From the NCBI RefSeq assembly GCF_000011365.1, contig NC_004463.1, positions 8,480,001 through 8,544,000 of the forward strand: a stretch of DNA of 64,000 bases, given 5' to 3'. The stretch is from Bradyrhizobium diazoefficiens USDA 110. GTDB taxonomy: Bacteria > Pseudomonadota > Alphaproteobacteria > Rhizobiales > Xanthobacteraceae. The translations under genes were made by a program, and so were the position numbers. How positions within the stretch are numbered: the stretch's first letter is position 1; each line of letters starts with the position of its first letter. Below, piece after piece: positions 30,054 to 38,401 of this stretch. A model generated the notes under the pieces. That model did no database searches. It was not told the DNA's origin and saw only the letters and a list, made by a program, of their open reading frames with translations.

Positions 30054-30641
30054 ATGACTGCTTTTCGGAAGCCACAAGTCGCCCTCACTTCGAAAGCCGC
30101 TCCGTTCGCGATCCGTGCGGAGCGTGCTGCCGACGTCGCCGCCCGTGAAGCGCTGCTCGATGCCAGCTTTGGCGAGAACCGCCATGGCCGCACCTGCCAG
30201 CGCCTGCGCGACGGACGTGCACCTGCCTCAGGCCTTGCCCTGTCGGCTGTGCGCGAGGGGACACTCGTGGGAACCGTGCGGCTGTGGCACGTCAGCGCCG
30301 GAGGCAGGCCCGCTCTGGTCCTCGGACCGCTGGCGGTGGACCCTGCCTGCCGCGAGCTCGGGATCGGCGCCGCGCTGATGCAACAAGCGCTGGCCGCCGC
30401 CCGGGCGCGCGGGCATGCCGCCGTGATCCTGCTTGGCGATGCCCCCTACTATGCGCGTTTCGGCTTCTCGGCCGAGAGGACCGGCGCACTGATGCTGCCC
30501 GGCCCGTTCGAGCGAGACCGCCTGCTGGCGATCGAATTCCAGGCCGGTGCGCTGGATGGCGCCGAGGGGATGATCGTCCCGACCGGCGCGGCCCTGGCCA
30601 AACGGAGGGTGGTTCGCCCCCTCCAGGCGCACGCGGCCTAA
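30054..30641 (+). CDS. GNAT-family N-acetyltransferase
   Basis: This 195-residue protein has the GNAT motif A region LGPLAVDPACRELGIGAALMQQALAAARARG, which binds the acetyl-CoA pyrophosphate, and motif B LLGDAPYYARFGFSAER. The substrate is unknown. Its position between the decarboxylase and homospermidine synthase suggests, but does not show, polyamine acetylation. Start ATG 30054 is the first in frame. Confidence 0.85.
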   Translation: MTAFRKPQVALTSKAAPFAIRAERAADVAAREALLDASFGENRHGRTCQRLRDGRAPASGLALSAVREGTLVGTVRLWHVSAGGRPALVLGPLAVDPACRELGIGAALMQQALAAARARGHAAVILLGDAPYYARFGFSAERTGALMLPGPFERDRLLAIEFQAGALDGAEGMIVPTGAALAKRRVVRPLQAHAA

Positions 30642-30650
30642 GGGATTGCC

Positions 30651-30752
30651 ATGATGGCGACGACCGAAGCTGCAGTGAGCAGCAACGCCCGGTCGCGCCC
30701 GCGCCAAGCTCACTTCCTTTGGGGTTGCGCAGGCCCCGGAAACACCCTTTAA
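30651..30752 (+). CDS. Possible 33-residue small ORF between GNAT and ridA
   Basis: ATG-ATG at 30651 lies nine bases after the GNAT stop, with AAGGGA six bases upstream. It encodes a basic peptide (MMATTEAAVSSNARSRPRQ, ending PGNTL) and stops 34 bases before ridA. It could be a leader or simply chance; no family is recognised. Confidence 0.25.
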   Translation: MMATTEAAVSSNARSRPRQAHFLWGCAGPGNTL

Positions 30753-30786
30753 CCCCGCGAAACACCTCTTTCAGTCGAGACCGAAC

Positions 30787-31176
30787 ATGTCCCGTCGCCT
30801 GATCTCCACCGGCTCCCCGTTCGAGAAGACCGCCGGCTACAGCCGCGCCGTGGTCGACGGCGACTTCGCCTTCGTCGCGGGAACCACCGGCTATGACTAC
30901 ACCACGATGACGATGCCGGCCGATGTCACGAGCCAGTCACGCAACTGCTTCAAGACCATCGAAGCTGCCCTGAAGGAGGGCGGTTTCGAGATGGCCGACA
31001 TCGTCCGCGTGACCTACTACCTCACCGACATCAAGGATGCAGACGCGCACTTTGCCGTTTGCGGCGAAGTCCTCGGCGACATCCGCCCAGCGGCAACGCT
31101 CCTCGTCGTCTCGGCGCTCTACAAGCCCGAGATGAAGGTCGAGATCGAAGCGACCGCCAAGCGCCGCAGCGCCTGA
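30787..31176 (+). CDS. RidA-family (YjgF/YER057c/UK114) enamine/imine deaminase
   Basis: This 129-residue trimeric-type protein hydrolyses reactive enamines and imines released by PLP enzymes. It has the family pattern FVAGTTGYDY, FKTIEAALKEGGFEMADIVRVTYYLTD and GDIRPAATLLVVSALYKPEMKVEIEATA. The Arg before PAATLLVV is the substrate-carboxylate ligand, and the terminal VEIEATA Glu is conserved. Being close to a PLP decarboxylase and a synthase is sensible context for damage control. Confidence 0.92.
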   Translation: MSRRLISTGSPFEKTAGYSRAVVDGDFAFVAGTTGYDYTTMTMPADVTSQSRNCFKTIEAALKEGGFEMADIVRVTYYLTDIKDADAHFAVCGEVLGDIRPAATLLVVSALYKPEMKVEIEATAKRRSA

Positions 31177-31224
31177 TCCACCCCTCACCCTTTGTCCGTC
31201 AGCACGTTCCGGAGAAACCATCCC

Positions 31225-32667
31225 ATGAGCCCCGCCTCGCAGATCTACGCGAAGATCACTGGTCCCATCGTCATGGTCGGCTTCGGCTCCATCGGCAAAG
31301 GCACGCTGCCGCTGATCGAGCGGCATCTCGACTACGACAAGTCGCGCGTCACCGTGATCGATCCCAAGGACGAGGGCCGCAAGGCACATTGCGAGAAGCA
31401 CAATGTCCGCTTCATCCAGAAGGGCGTGACCAAGGACAATTACCGCGAGTTGCTGACCCCGCTGCTCACCGAGGGCGGCGGCCAGGGCTTTTGCGTCAAT
31501 CTCTCGGTCGATACCGGCTCGACCGACATCATGGAGCTCTGCAACGAGCTCGGCGCTCTTTATATCGATACCGTCAACGAGCCCTGGCTCGGCTTCTATT
31601 TCGATTCGTCGAAGGGCCCGGAAGCGCGCTCCAACTACGCCCTGCGCGAAGTGACGCTGGCCGCCAAGAAGGCGCGCCCGGCGGGCTCGACCACGGCCGT
31701 CTCCTGCTGCGGCGCCAATCCCGGCATGGTGTCCTTCTTCGTCAAGCAGGCGCTGCTCAATGTCGCCGCCGACCTGAAGCTCAATGCCCCCAAGCCGAAG
31801 ACCAAGGCCGAATGGGCGGACCTGATGCGGCAGGCCGGCATCAAGGGCATCCACATCGCCGAACGCGACACCCAGCGCTCCAAGAAGCCGAAAGAGCCTG
31901 ACGTCTTCGTCAACACCTGGTCGGTGGAAGGCTTCCTGTCGGAAGGCGTGCAGCCGTCCGAGCTCGGCTGGGGCACCCATGAAAAATGGATGCCCGAGAA
32001 TGCGCGGACCCACGAAGCCGGCTGCGGCGCCGCCATCTATCTGATGCAGCCCGGCGCCAACACGCGCGTGCGCACCTGGTGCCCGACCCGCGGCGCGCAG
32101 TACGGCTTCCTCGTCACCCACAACGAGTCGATCTCGATCGCCGATTACTTCACGGTGCGTGACGCCTCGGGCAAGGCGGTCTATCGGCCGACCTGCCACT
32201 ACGCCTATCATCCGGCTGACGATGCCGTGCTGTCGCTGCATGAGATGTTCGGCCGCGCCGCGAAGATGCAGGAAAAGCACCACATCCTCGATGAGAACGA
32301 AATCGTCGACGGCATCGACGAGCTCGGCGTGCTGCTGTTCGGCCATGACAACAATGCCTACTGGTACGGCTCGCAGCTCTCCATCGAGGAGACCCGCAAA
32401 CTGGCGCCCTATCAGAACGCCACCGGCCTGCAAGTGACCTCCGCCGTGCTCGGCGGCATGGTGTGGGCGCTGGAAAACCCGAACGAGGGCATCGTCGAAG
32501 CCGACGAGATGGATTTCGATCGCCTGCTGGAAATCCAGCTGCCCTATCTCGGCCCGGTGAAGGGTTTCTACACCGACTGGACGCCGCTGACGGACCGTCC
32601 AGGACTGTTTCCGGAAGATATCGATACCAGCGATCCCTGGCAGTTCCGGAATATTCTGGTGCGTTGA
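31225..32667 (+). CDS. hss: Homospermidine synthase
   Basis: This 480-residue NAD-dependent enzyme joins two putrescines (or spermidine and putrescine) to make sym-homospermidine, the main polyamine of many rhizobia. The N-terminal NAD motif is IVMVGFGSIGKGTLPLIERH. Downstream are VIDPKDEGRK, CVNLSVDTGSTDIMELCNELG and TAVSCCGANPGMVSFFVKQAL, all characteristic of this saccharopine-dehydrogenase-related family. Length matches. ATG 31225 has CCGGAGAAA ten bases upstream. It lies in the same direction as ridA, 48 bases away, so they are likely co-transcribed. Confidence 0.95.
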   Translation: MSPASQIYAKITGPIVMVGFGSIGKGTLPLIERHLDYDKSRVTVIDPKDEGRKAHCEKHNVRFIQKGVTKDNYRELLTPLLTEGGGQGFCVNLSVDTGSTDIMELCNELGALYIDTVNEPWLGFYFDSSKGPEARSNYALREVTLAAKKARPAGSTTAVSCCGANPGMVSFFVKQALLNVAADLKLNAPKPKTKAEWADLMRQAGIKGIHIAERDTQRSKKPKEPDVFVNTWSVEGFLSEGVQPSELGWGTHEKWMPENARTHEAGCGAAIYLMQPGANTRVRTWCPTRGAQYGFLVTHNESISIADYFTVRDASGKAVYRPTCHYAYHPADDAVLSLHEMFGRAAKMQEKHHILDENEIVDGIDELGVLLFGHDNNAYWYGSQLSIEETRKLAPYQNATGLQVTSAVLGGMVWALENPNEGIVEADEMDFDRLLEIQLPYLGPVKGFYTDWTPLTDRPGLFPEDIDTSDPWQFRNILVR

Positions 32668-32677
32668 CCCCGAAGGG

Positions 32678-32795
32678 GTCATCCCGGGATGCGCGCCAGG
32701 CGCGCGGACCCGGGATCTCGAAGTTCCTAGCAAGAGATTCTCAGGTGCGCGAGTGCGCACCATAGTTCATCGCTGGCGCGATGCCCCGGAATGAC
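32678..32795. repeat. Palindromic repeat, CATTCCGGG family, copy 4 (diverged)
   Basis: It begins GTCATCCCGGGATGCGCGCC and ends GCGCGATGCCCCGGAATGAC. The centre is longer and more diverged than in other copies, with a TGCGCGAGTGCGCA hairpin. It fills the gap between the homospermidine synthase and acetoacetate decarboxylase gene ends, which converge. Confidence 0.7.
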
Positions 32796-32800
32796 GTTCG

Positions 32801-33541
32801 TTACTTGGCCATGTAATCGAACGCCACGCTGCCGAGCCCGAGCGTCAGGTCCGCTTTGAAATGCAGCGCCGAGATCACCTCGCGCACCGGCAGGCGGGCG
32901 ACGTCGCAGAGTGCGTGGGGAAACAGGCCGAGTGCGGCAGGGCCAGTCCACGCTTCCTTCAGCACGACGTCATCGAGATGAAAGCGCACCAGCTCGCAGA
33001 TCCGCGGGCTGCCGTCGACATGCGGGATGATCTTCAGGATGAAGTTCGGCGACGCCATCGACTTCAGCACCGTGTCGTGGTCGACCTTGTGGTGCTTGTA
33101 ACCCATCGTGGCCGAAGCGCAGAGTACCGAGCCGTAATGCAGCGAGCCGACCAGGACGTCGCTCTCGACCTCGATCTTGGGCCTCGCGAGCTTCTTCGGA
33201 AAGCCCCACAACTCGCGGCCGCCGGCGATCGGGGCCTCGTCGTCCAGATACATCGCGTGGGTGTAGCCGCCCTCCTCGCCCTTGAAGCGGACCGGGATCA
33301 CCTGCCCGGTTTCGGTGTAGTCGCCGAATCCGGTCGAGTCTGGCATGCGAATGAATTCGTATTTCACCAACGGCTCCGCCACCTCAAGCGGCTCGGGCAC
33401 GATGGTGGCGAGGGCTTCGGGATCGGTCCTGTAGGTGATGATGAAATACTCGCGGTCGAAGAAGCGATATGGCCCCGGCGGAAATGCCGGATTGGTGAGC
33501 GGCATCGAATAAGCGGTGCGGCGGACGTCTTCGATCTTCAT
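32801..33541 (-). CDS. adc: Acetoacetate decarboxylase
   Basis: This 246-residue enzyme decarboxylates acetoacetate to acetone and CO2 through a Schiff base. The catalytic lysine pair lies in [15 protein letters not shown], and the N-terminal [20 protein letters not shown] is typical. A family variant acting on other beta-keto acids or as a pigment cyclase-like enzyme is possible, but the signature favours Adc. ATG 33541 gives [15 protein letters not shown]; an ATG 12 bases upstream is an alternative. It is a single-gene unit. Confidence 0.9.
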   Translation of the reverse strand: MKIEDVRRTAYSMPLTNPAFPPGPYRFFDREYFIITYRTDPEALATIVPEPLEVAEPLVKYEFIRMPDSTGFGDYTETGQVIPVRFKGEEGGYTHAMYLDDEAPIAGGRELWGFPKKLARPKIEVESDVLVGSLHYGSVLCASATMGYKHHKVDHDTVLKSMASPNFILKIIPHVDGSPRICELVRFHLDDVVLKEAWTGPAALGLFPHALCDVARLPVREVISALHFKADLTLGLGSVAFDYMAK

Positions 33542-33656
33542 GGGAGGCCCCATCTGTCGTTGGCGTGACGGATTATGGATCGGGCCGCCTGCCGATGCGA
33601 GATCGTATAATTAGCATCGGTCGTCAAATGCGCGTCACAATATGCCGGCCGTCGGG

Positions 33657-33989
33657 CTACTTCTCCCTGATCGGCGGCGCGATCTTCTCCGCGGGCGCCG
33701 CCGGCAGTGCCGGCTTGGTGGCTGCGCCTTGCGTCTTCGGATCGGGGCGCGCGGGCTCGGGCGCCGGTGTGGTCGGCCGGTCTCCGCCGGGCTTTGATTC
33801 AGCCGGAGTCTTGCTCTGATCGTCGGACGGCGTGCCCTGGAGCGGCCCTGTCGCCTGCGCCGTCTGCATCCGGCTCTCGGCGCGGATTTGCGCCAGCGAC
33901 AGGCCTGACACCACGACGCCGGCAGCAAACAGCGAACAGGCGATCATCAGGTCGATTTTCAGTCTGCGCTTGTCATATTGGCCGGGCAT
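33657..33989 (-). CDS. Membrane-anchored Pro/Lys-rich small protein, unknown
   Basis: This 110-residue protein has one N-terminal transmembrane helix (LKIDLMIACSLFAAGVVVSGLSLA) and then a low-complexity, Pro/Ala/Lys-rich tail (about residues 45-110) that should be disordered in the periplasm. No domain is recognised. ATG 33989 is preferred to an in-frame TTG 30 bases upstream. Confidence 0.6.
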   Translation of the reverse strand: MPGQYDKRRLKIDLMIACSLFAAGVVVSGLSLAQIRAESRMQTAQATGPLQGTPSDDQSKTPAESKPGGDRPTTPAPEPARPDPKTQGAATKPALPAAPAEKIAPPIREK

Positions 33990-34049
33990 GTCGATCACCG
34001 CCTTTGTCCGCGGGATCAACGAAATTGGAGCGCACCGGTTCCGCCGCGG

Positions 34050-34661
34050 CTAGCGAGCCGCCGGGAACTGAAACTGACGGGGAACCCCAAGCGGATCTTC
34101 GATTGTGAGCGTGGCGTTAGTCCCGTCGTCAGCGATGGCGATCTTCGGCGCGGGCTCTTTGTACCAGTAAATCCAATTTGACGCGCTCCATCTTACTCCC
34201 GGCCAATCCGCGCTGACCATGTCCCGTTCAAGCAAGCGATCGCCCGACTTGGAAAAAACAACGAGTTGGCACGGATTCCAAAGCATGATGTGCGAAAGCC
34301 CGACAACGTATTTCAGATTGGGCGAAATCCAGATGTATGTCAGTGCCGGAACGGGGCGGCGAAATAACTCTGTACCGGTCGTGGTGTCGTGCAAGCGCAG
34401 ATAGGAATAGTCATTGTCCGCGGTGAAGGGGTCTCTTGTCGAAGAGATCATCTTCCAGCGTGATTTTTCGCTACTATAGCCCCAATCGTGATGATGTTCG
34501 GCGCGAAGCGTCCCCGCCTCAGCCGAGATATCGACGACGCCCTCATAGCCGATTCTGTCGGCATGCGCCGGAGCGATGAACGGCACAACTGACGAGAGCG
34601 CAATCCGCAGGATTGCTAGGCGGCACAATCGCATAAACAGTCCGCGAGCCTGTTCGGCCAT
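34050..34661 (-). CDS. Exported protein of unknown function
   Basis: This protein has 203 residues if ATG 34661 is used, or 194 from an internal ATG at 34634. The latter gives a better signal peptide (RLCRLAILRIALSSVVPFIAPAHA). The mature part is rich in Trp and Tyr and contains WKMISSTRDPFTADNDYSYLRLHD and YIWISPNLKYVVGLSHI, suggesting a beta-propeller-like or lectin-like fold, not recognised. Local base composition is a little less GC-rich than the neighbours, a weak hint of a different history. Its start lies four bases after the MgtC-like gene's stop on the same strand. Confidence 0.65.
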   Translation of the reverse strand: MAEQARGLFMRLCRLAILRIALSSVVPFIAPAHADRIGYEGVVDISAEAGTLRAEHHHDWGYSSEKSRWKMISSTRDPFTADNDYSYLRLHDTTTGTELFRRPVPALTYIWISPNLKYVVGLSHIMLWNPCQLVVFSKSGDRLLERDMVSADWPGVRWSASNWIYWYKEPAPKIAIADDGTNATLTIEDPLGVPRQFQFPAAR

Positions 34662-34665
34662 GCCC

Positions 34666-35382
34666 TCAGTCCGTTGTGCTGACTTCCCAGGTGGCGTGGC
34701 GCACGCCCGGCAGGTGCTGAAGATCGGTCGCCACCGCGTTCAGCTCGTTCGGATCGACCGCGGTCGCGACCAGCTTTGCGACGATCTCGATCAGATCGTC
34801 CCCGGTCTCGACCACGTCGATATCGGCCACCGGATATTTTGCGCCCTCGAGCTTCTCGACCAGCCGGTCGCGCATGTCGGGCAAGGCATCCGCCGCCACC
34901 GCGAGCTTGAAATAGTAGGTCGCCTCCGAAGTCTTCTCGTTCAGCGGAATGCGGTTGATGGCGTTGACCAGCGGGCGCAGCATGGTGTTGCCGGCGATGA
35001 CGAACACGGTCAGCGCGGCCGCCTGCGCGACCATGTCGGCGCCGGCGCAGGAGCCGACCGCGGCCGAGGCCCACAGCGTCGCCGCGGTGTTGAGCCCGCG
35101 CACGTCCATGCCCTGCTTCATGATAACGCCGGCGCCGAGGAAGCCGATGCCGGAGACGACGTAGGAGATCACGCGCACCGCGCCGTCGGCCCCGGTCAGG
35201 TGCATGGCGAGATCGACGAAGGCGGCCGCACCCACCGCGACCAGCACGTTGGTGCGCAGGCCCGCGGTGCGCTGGCGATACTGCCGCTCGGCGCCGATCA
35301 GCGTGCCCAGCACGAAGGCCGTGAACAGGCTGACCAGCGTGTCGGCGAAATCAGCAATCTGGAACGTCGTCAGAAACCGCAT
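34666..35382 (-). CDS. MgtC/SapB-family membrane protein
   Basis: This 238-residue protein has the MgtC core: FVLGTLIGAERQYRQRTAGLRTNVLVAVGAAAFV, then GIGFLGAGVIMKQG and GLNTAATLWASAAVGSCAG. About four to five helices precede a C-terminal ACT-like cytoplasmic domain (TYYFKLAVAADALPDMRDRL). MgtC proteins modulate membrane ATP synthase activity and survival at low magnesium or in hosts. No Mg-sensing leader was recognised upstream. It is probably co-transcribed with the unknown exported protein gene. Confidence 0.9.
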   Translation of the reverse strand: MRFLTTFQIADFADTLVSLFTAFVLGTLIGAERQYRQRTAGLRTNVLVAVGAAAFVDLAMHLTGADGAVRVISYVVSGIGFLGAGVIMKQGMDVRGLNTAATLWASAAVGSCAGADMVAQAAALTVFVIAGNTMLRPLVNAINRIPLNEKTSEATYYFKLAVAADALPDMRDRLVEKLEGAKYPVADIDVVETGDDLIEIVAKLVATAVDPNELNAVATDLQHLPGVRHATWEVSTTD

Positions 35383-35412
35383 GGCCCCCTATACGGCCGG
35401 AACGATGACAGT

Positions 35413-36432
35413 TCAAAGCTCCAGCAGGCCGCCGTCCCCATTTTCATCCGCAAACGCCAGCAGCGTGCCCTTGGCGTTCCAGGCGAGCGCCGCCACCGGC
35501 GGTGTGCCATTGCGGCGGACCAGGATCTCGGCGCCGTCCTCCAGCCGCACCATCAGCACGGTGCCGTCGCTGTAACCGGCGGCGAGGATGTCGTTCTTGG
35601 GATGGCAGGCGACGACCGAGACGCGCGCCTGCAGCGGCGCGAGCATCGCGGGCTCCTTGCCCATCGGGCCGTCCTTGCTGCCGAACGGCCACAGGATGAC
35701 GGTATCGGCGCCCGAGGTCGCAAGCGCCTTGCCGCCCGCGCTCCAGGACATCGAGCGAACGCGGCCGGGATAGCCGGTCATGCGCATGTGGCGGTTATCG
35801 GCCAGCCGCCAGCCGTGCAGCGCCGGTTCGTGCATCGCGGTGACCAGGAATTTGTTGTCCGGGCTGAAGGTCACCGCGTGATGCGAGCCGGCCCAGGGCA
35901 GGAATTCGGCTGATGCCGCCATGTTCGGAAACCACAGCGTCGCGCCGTTGTAATGCGCAATCGCGAGCCGAAGGCCCTTCGGCGCGAACGCAAGCCCGCC
36001 GACGGTCGAGGGCACCTCGAGCGACTTCTCCTCGGTCTTGCCGCTCTTGACGGTCGCCGTCTTGCCGGCGGACCAGGCGAAGGCCCCGTCCGCGTGCAGC
36101 GCCACCGCGTCGATCCAGCGGCGCTTGGGGTCGGTGGCGAGCAACGTCACCTCGCCCTTGGCATCGAGCGACACGACCTTGCCGTCGTCGCCGCCCATGA
36201 CGAGGCGCTTGCCGTCGGACGCGGTCGAGAGAATGCCGCCGCCGTGGACGGCGACGGTGGTGATCTCGCCCTGGCTATCGACGAACGCGACGTTCTCCTC
36301 GCCGCCGACGAAGGCGGCGCGGTCACCGAGGAAATGCACCGACGTCACGCCCATGCCGAGCGCGACCGGCTTGACGCGGTCGGTGACGGAGACGATCGAG
36401 GCGGAATCGGGGGCGGGCGTAAACTCTTTCAT
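35413..36432 (-). CDS. WD40-repeat beta-propeller protein in the zinc operon
   Basis: This 339-residue cytoplasmic protein has several WD40-like blades: GKRLVMGGDDGKVVSLD, VTFSPDNKFLVTAMHEPALHGW, MSWSAGGKALATSGADTVILW and NDILAAGYSDGTVLMVRLEDG. Its ATG shares one base with the zinc GTPase stop (TGATG), so it is translationally coupled to it. Such WD40 proteins are seen beside COG0523 GTPases in rhizobia, but their role is unknown; a scaffold for metal delivery is a guess. Confidence 0.85.
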   Translation of the reverse strand: MKEFTPAPDSASIVSVTDRVKPVALGMGVTSVHFLGDRAAFVGGEENVAFVDSQGEITTVAVHGGGILSTASDGKRLVMGGDDGKVVSLDAKGEVTLLATDPKRRWIDAVALHADGAFAWSAGKTATVKSGKTEEKSLEVPSTVGGLAFAPKGLRLAIAHYNGATLWFPNMAASAEFLPWAGSHHAVTFSPDNKFLVTAMHEPALHGWRLADNRHMRMTGYPGRVRSMSWSAGGKALATSGADTVILWPFGSKDGPMGKEPAMLAPLQARVSVVACHPKNDILAAGYSDGTVLMVRLEDGAEILVRRNGTPPVAALAWNAKGTLLAFADENGDGGLLEL

Positions 36433-37478
36433 CACGAGACGATGCAGCTCTCAAAACCCTTGCGGATGGCCTCTTCCGGCAATTCGCGGCCGATGAAGAC
36501 GAGGCGGCTCTCGCGCGGCTCGCCGTCCTTCCATTTCCGCTGGTGGTTACCCTCCAGCATCATATGGACGCCCTGGAAGACGTAGCGGTCATCGTCGTCG
36601 TGGAAGGCGAGTATGCCCTTGGAGCGCAGGATCTTGCCGCCCTCGACCTGCACCAGGTTCTGGAGCCAGGGCATGAACATGTTCGGGTCGAGCGGCTTGT
36701 CGGTCTTGAGCGACAGCGATTGCATGTCCTCGTCGTGATAGTGCTTCAGGCCGTGGCCGTGATCGTGGTGATGATGGTCGTGGCCGTGGTGGTGATGATC
36801 ATGGTCGTGGTCGTGATCGTCGGCCTCCAAAAAGTCCGGCTCGATGTCGAGGATGCGGTCGAGGTCGAACGCGCCGCGGTCGAGCACGTCGGCCAGCGCC
36901 ACCGAGCAGCGCTCGGTGCGGTGGAGTTTCGCATAGGGGTTGATGGCGCGGATGCGGGCCTCGACCTCGGCGAGCTCACCCTTGGTGACGAGATCGGTCT
37001 TGTTCAGCACGATGACGTCGGCAAAGGCGATCTGGTTCTTGGCCTCGGGCGCGTCCTTCAGACGGTCGGACAGCCATTTGGCGTCGGCAACCGTCACCAC
37101 CGCGTCGAGGCGCGCGTTCTTCTGCACGTCCTCGTCGACAAAGAAGGTCTGGGCCACCGGCGCCGGATCGGCAAGGCCCGTGGTCTCGACGATGATGGCG
37201 TCGAACTTGCCCTTGCGCTTCATCAGCCCGTCCATGATGCGCACGAGGTCGCCGCGCACGGTGCAGCAGATGCAGCCATTGTTCATCTCGAACACTTCCT
37301 CATCGGCGCCGATGATGAGGTCGTTGTCGATGCCTATCTCGCCGAACTCGTTGACGATGACGGCGTATTTCTTGCCGTGGTTTTCCGAAAGGATGCGGTT
37401 CAAAAGCGTTGTCTTGCCGGCGCCGAGATAGCCGGTCAGGACGGTCACGGGAATTTTCTGGGAGGTCGCTTCAGACAT
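36432..37478 (-). CDS. COG0523/CobW-family GTPase, zinc metallochaperone type (ZigA/YjiA-like)
   Basis: This 348-residue protein has the P-loop GYLGAGKTTLL (K22), the metal-binding CxCC motif C69-I-C71-C72 in NNGCICCTVRGDL, a NKTD guanine motif (VLNKTDLV), a His/Asp-rich linker around residues 217-240, and the CobW C-terminal domain. Members use GTP hydrolysis to deliver Zn2+ to apo-proteins when zinc is scarce. It lies 54 bases after the znuA-like gene and is coupled to the WD40 gene. Zinc rather than cobalt is inferred from the Zur box upstream of the operon. Confidence 0.92.
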   Translation of the reverse strand: MSEATSQKIPVTVLTGYLGAGKTTLLNRILSENHGKKYAVIVNEFGEIGIDNDLIIGADEEVFEMNNGCICCTVRGDLVRIMDGLMKRKGKFDAIIVETTGLADPAPVAQTFFVDEDVQKNARLDAVVTVADAKWLSDRLKDAPEAKNQIAFADVIVLNKTDLVTKGELAEVEARIRAINPYAKLHRTERCSVALADVLDRGAFDLDRILDIEPDFLEADDHDHDHDHHHHGHDHHHHDHGHGLKHYHDEDMQSLSLKTDKPLDPNMFMPWLQNLVQVEGGKILRSKGILAFHDDDDRYVFQGVHMMLEGNHQRKWKDGEPRESRLVFIGRELPEEAIRKGFESCIVS

Positions 37479-37532
37479 AACTACTCCGGGGTCGGGCTCT
37501 TTCGCGCGACGCGAGGCGGGGTGGCCCCTGCC

Positions 37533-38396
37533 CTAGTGGTCAAGCGCGCTGGTCAGGGCCTTTATATTGTGCCTGACCATGTCAATGTAAGTGGGTGCGG
37601 ACCCCTTTTCACCCGTCAAACCGTCCGAAATCAAGGTCCCGCCGACCTTTGCCCCGGTCTCGGCCGCGATCCGCCGGATCAGGCGGTCGTCGCTGATATT
37701 CTCCAAGAATACCGCCGGGATCTTCTGGCCTTTGATCTGGCCAATGATGGCGGCGATGTCCCGCGCGCTGGGCTCGGTTTCGGTGGAGACGCCGAGCGGC
37801 GCGATGAACTGGATACCGTATTCGGCAGCGAAATAGCCGAAGGCGTCATGGGTGGAGATCACCTTGCGCCGCTCGGGCGGAATTTTCGCAACGGCCTCGC
37901 GCACCTCGCGGTCGAGCGTTTCGAGCTTTTCCAGATAGGCCTTGGCCTGGGCGCGGAAGAACTCCGCGTCCTCGGGATCGGCCGCGGCCAGCGCGTTGGC
38001 GATATCCGTCACGTAAACCTTGGCGTTGGGGACGGACTGCCAGGCATGCGGATCGGCAGCCGAGCCAAGCTTCAGGGGCGCGATGCCGGCGCTGGCGGTG
38101 ACGACCGTTGCCTTGCTGCCGGAGGATTGCACGAGGCGCGGCAGCCAGCCCTCGAGGCCGAGCCCATTGACGACAACGAACTTTGCGTCCGCGATCCGCT
38201 TCGCATCGCTTGGCGCCGGTGTGTAGACATGGACGTCGCTGTCGGGGCCGACCAGCGTGGTGACGCTGACCCGGTCTCCACCGACGTTGCGGACGAAGTC
38301 GCCGAGGATCGAGAAGCTGGCGACGACGTTGAGCCGTTCCGCGGCATGCAGCGGCGAGGCGGTCAGCAGCAAGGCAAGGAGCAGAAGGAAGCGCAT
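37533..38396 (-). CDS. znuA: Zinc ABC transporter, periplasmic binding protein (ZnuA-like)
   Basis: This 287-residue cluster A-I binding protein has a signal peptide (RFLLLLALLLTASPLHAA). Likely metal ligands are H56 (SDVHVY), H117 (DPHAW), H183 (STHDAFGYF) and D258 (ISDGL). This three-His/one-Asp set is of the zinc type (ZnuA/TroA) rather than the His/Glu manganese type. It lacks the usual His-rich loop after the first ligand, whereas a separate His-rich protein is encoded at the head of the operon. ATG 38396 is used; an upstream GTG at 38405 overlaps the permease stop as GTGA. Confidence 0.9.
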   Translation of the reverse strand: MRFLLLLALLLTASPLHAAERLNVVASFSILGDFVRNVGGDRVSVTTLVGPDSDVHVYTPAPSDAKRIADAKFVVVNGLGLEGWLPRLVQSSGSKATVVTASAGIAPLKLGSAADPHAWQSVPNAKVYVTDIANALAAADPEDAEFFRAQAKAYLEKLETLDREVREAVAKIPPERRKVISTHDAFGYFAAEYGIQFIAPLGVSTETEPSARDIAAIIGQIKGQKIPAVFLENISDDRLIRRIAAETGAKVGGTLISDGLTGEKGSAPTYIDMVRHNIKALTSALDH

Positions 38397-38401
38397 TGCG
38401 G

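Noticed and set aside
37533..38396. Manganese specificity for the cluster A-I binding protein
   Set aside because: The third ligand position reads HDAFGYF (His) rather than the Glu of manganese-type proteins, and the operon has a Zur box.
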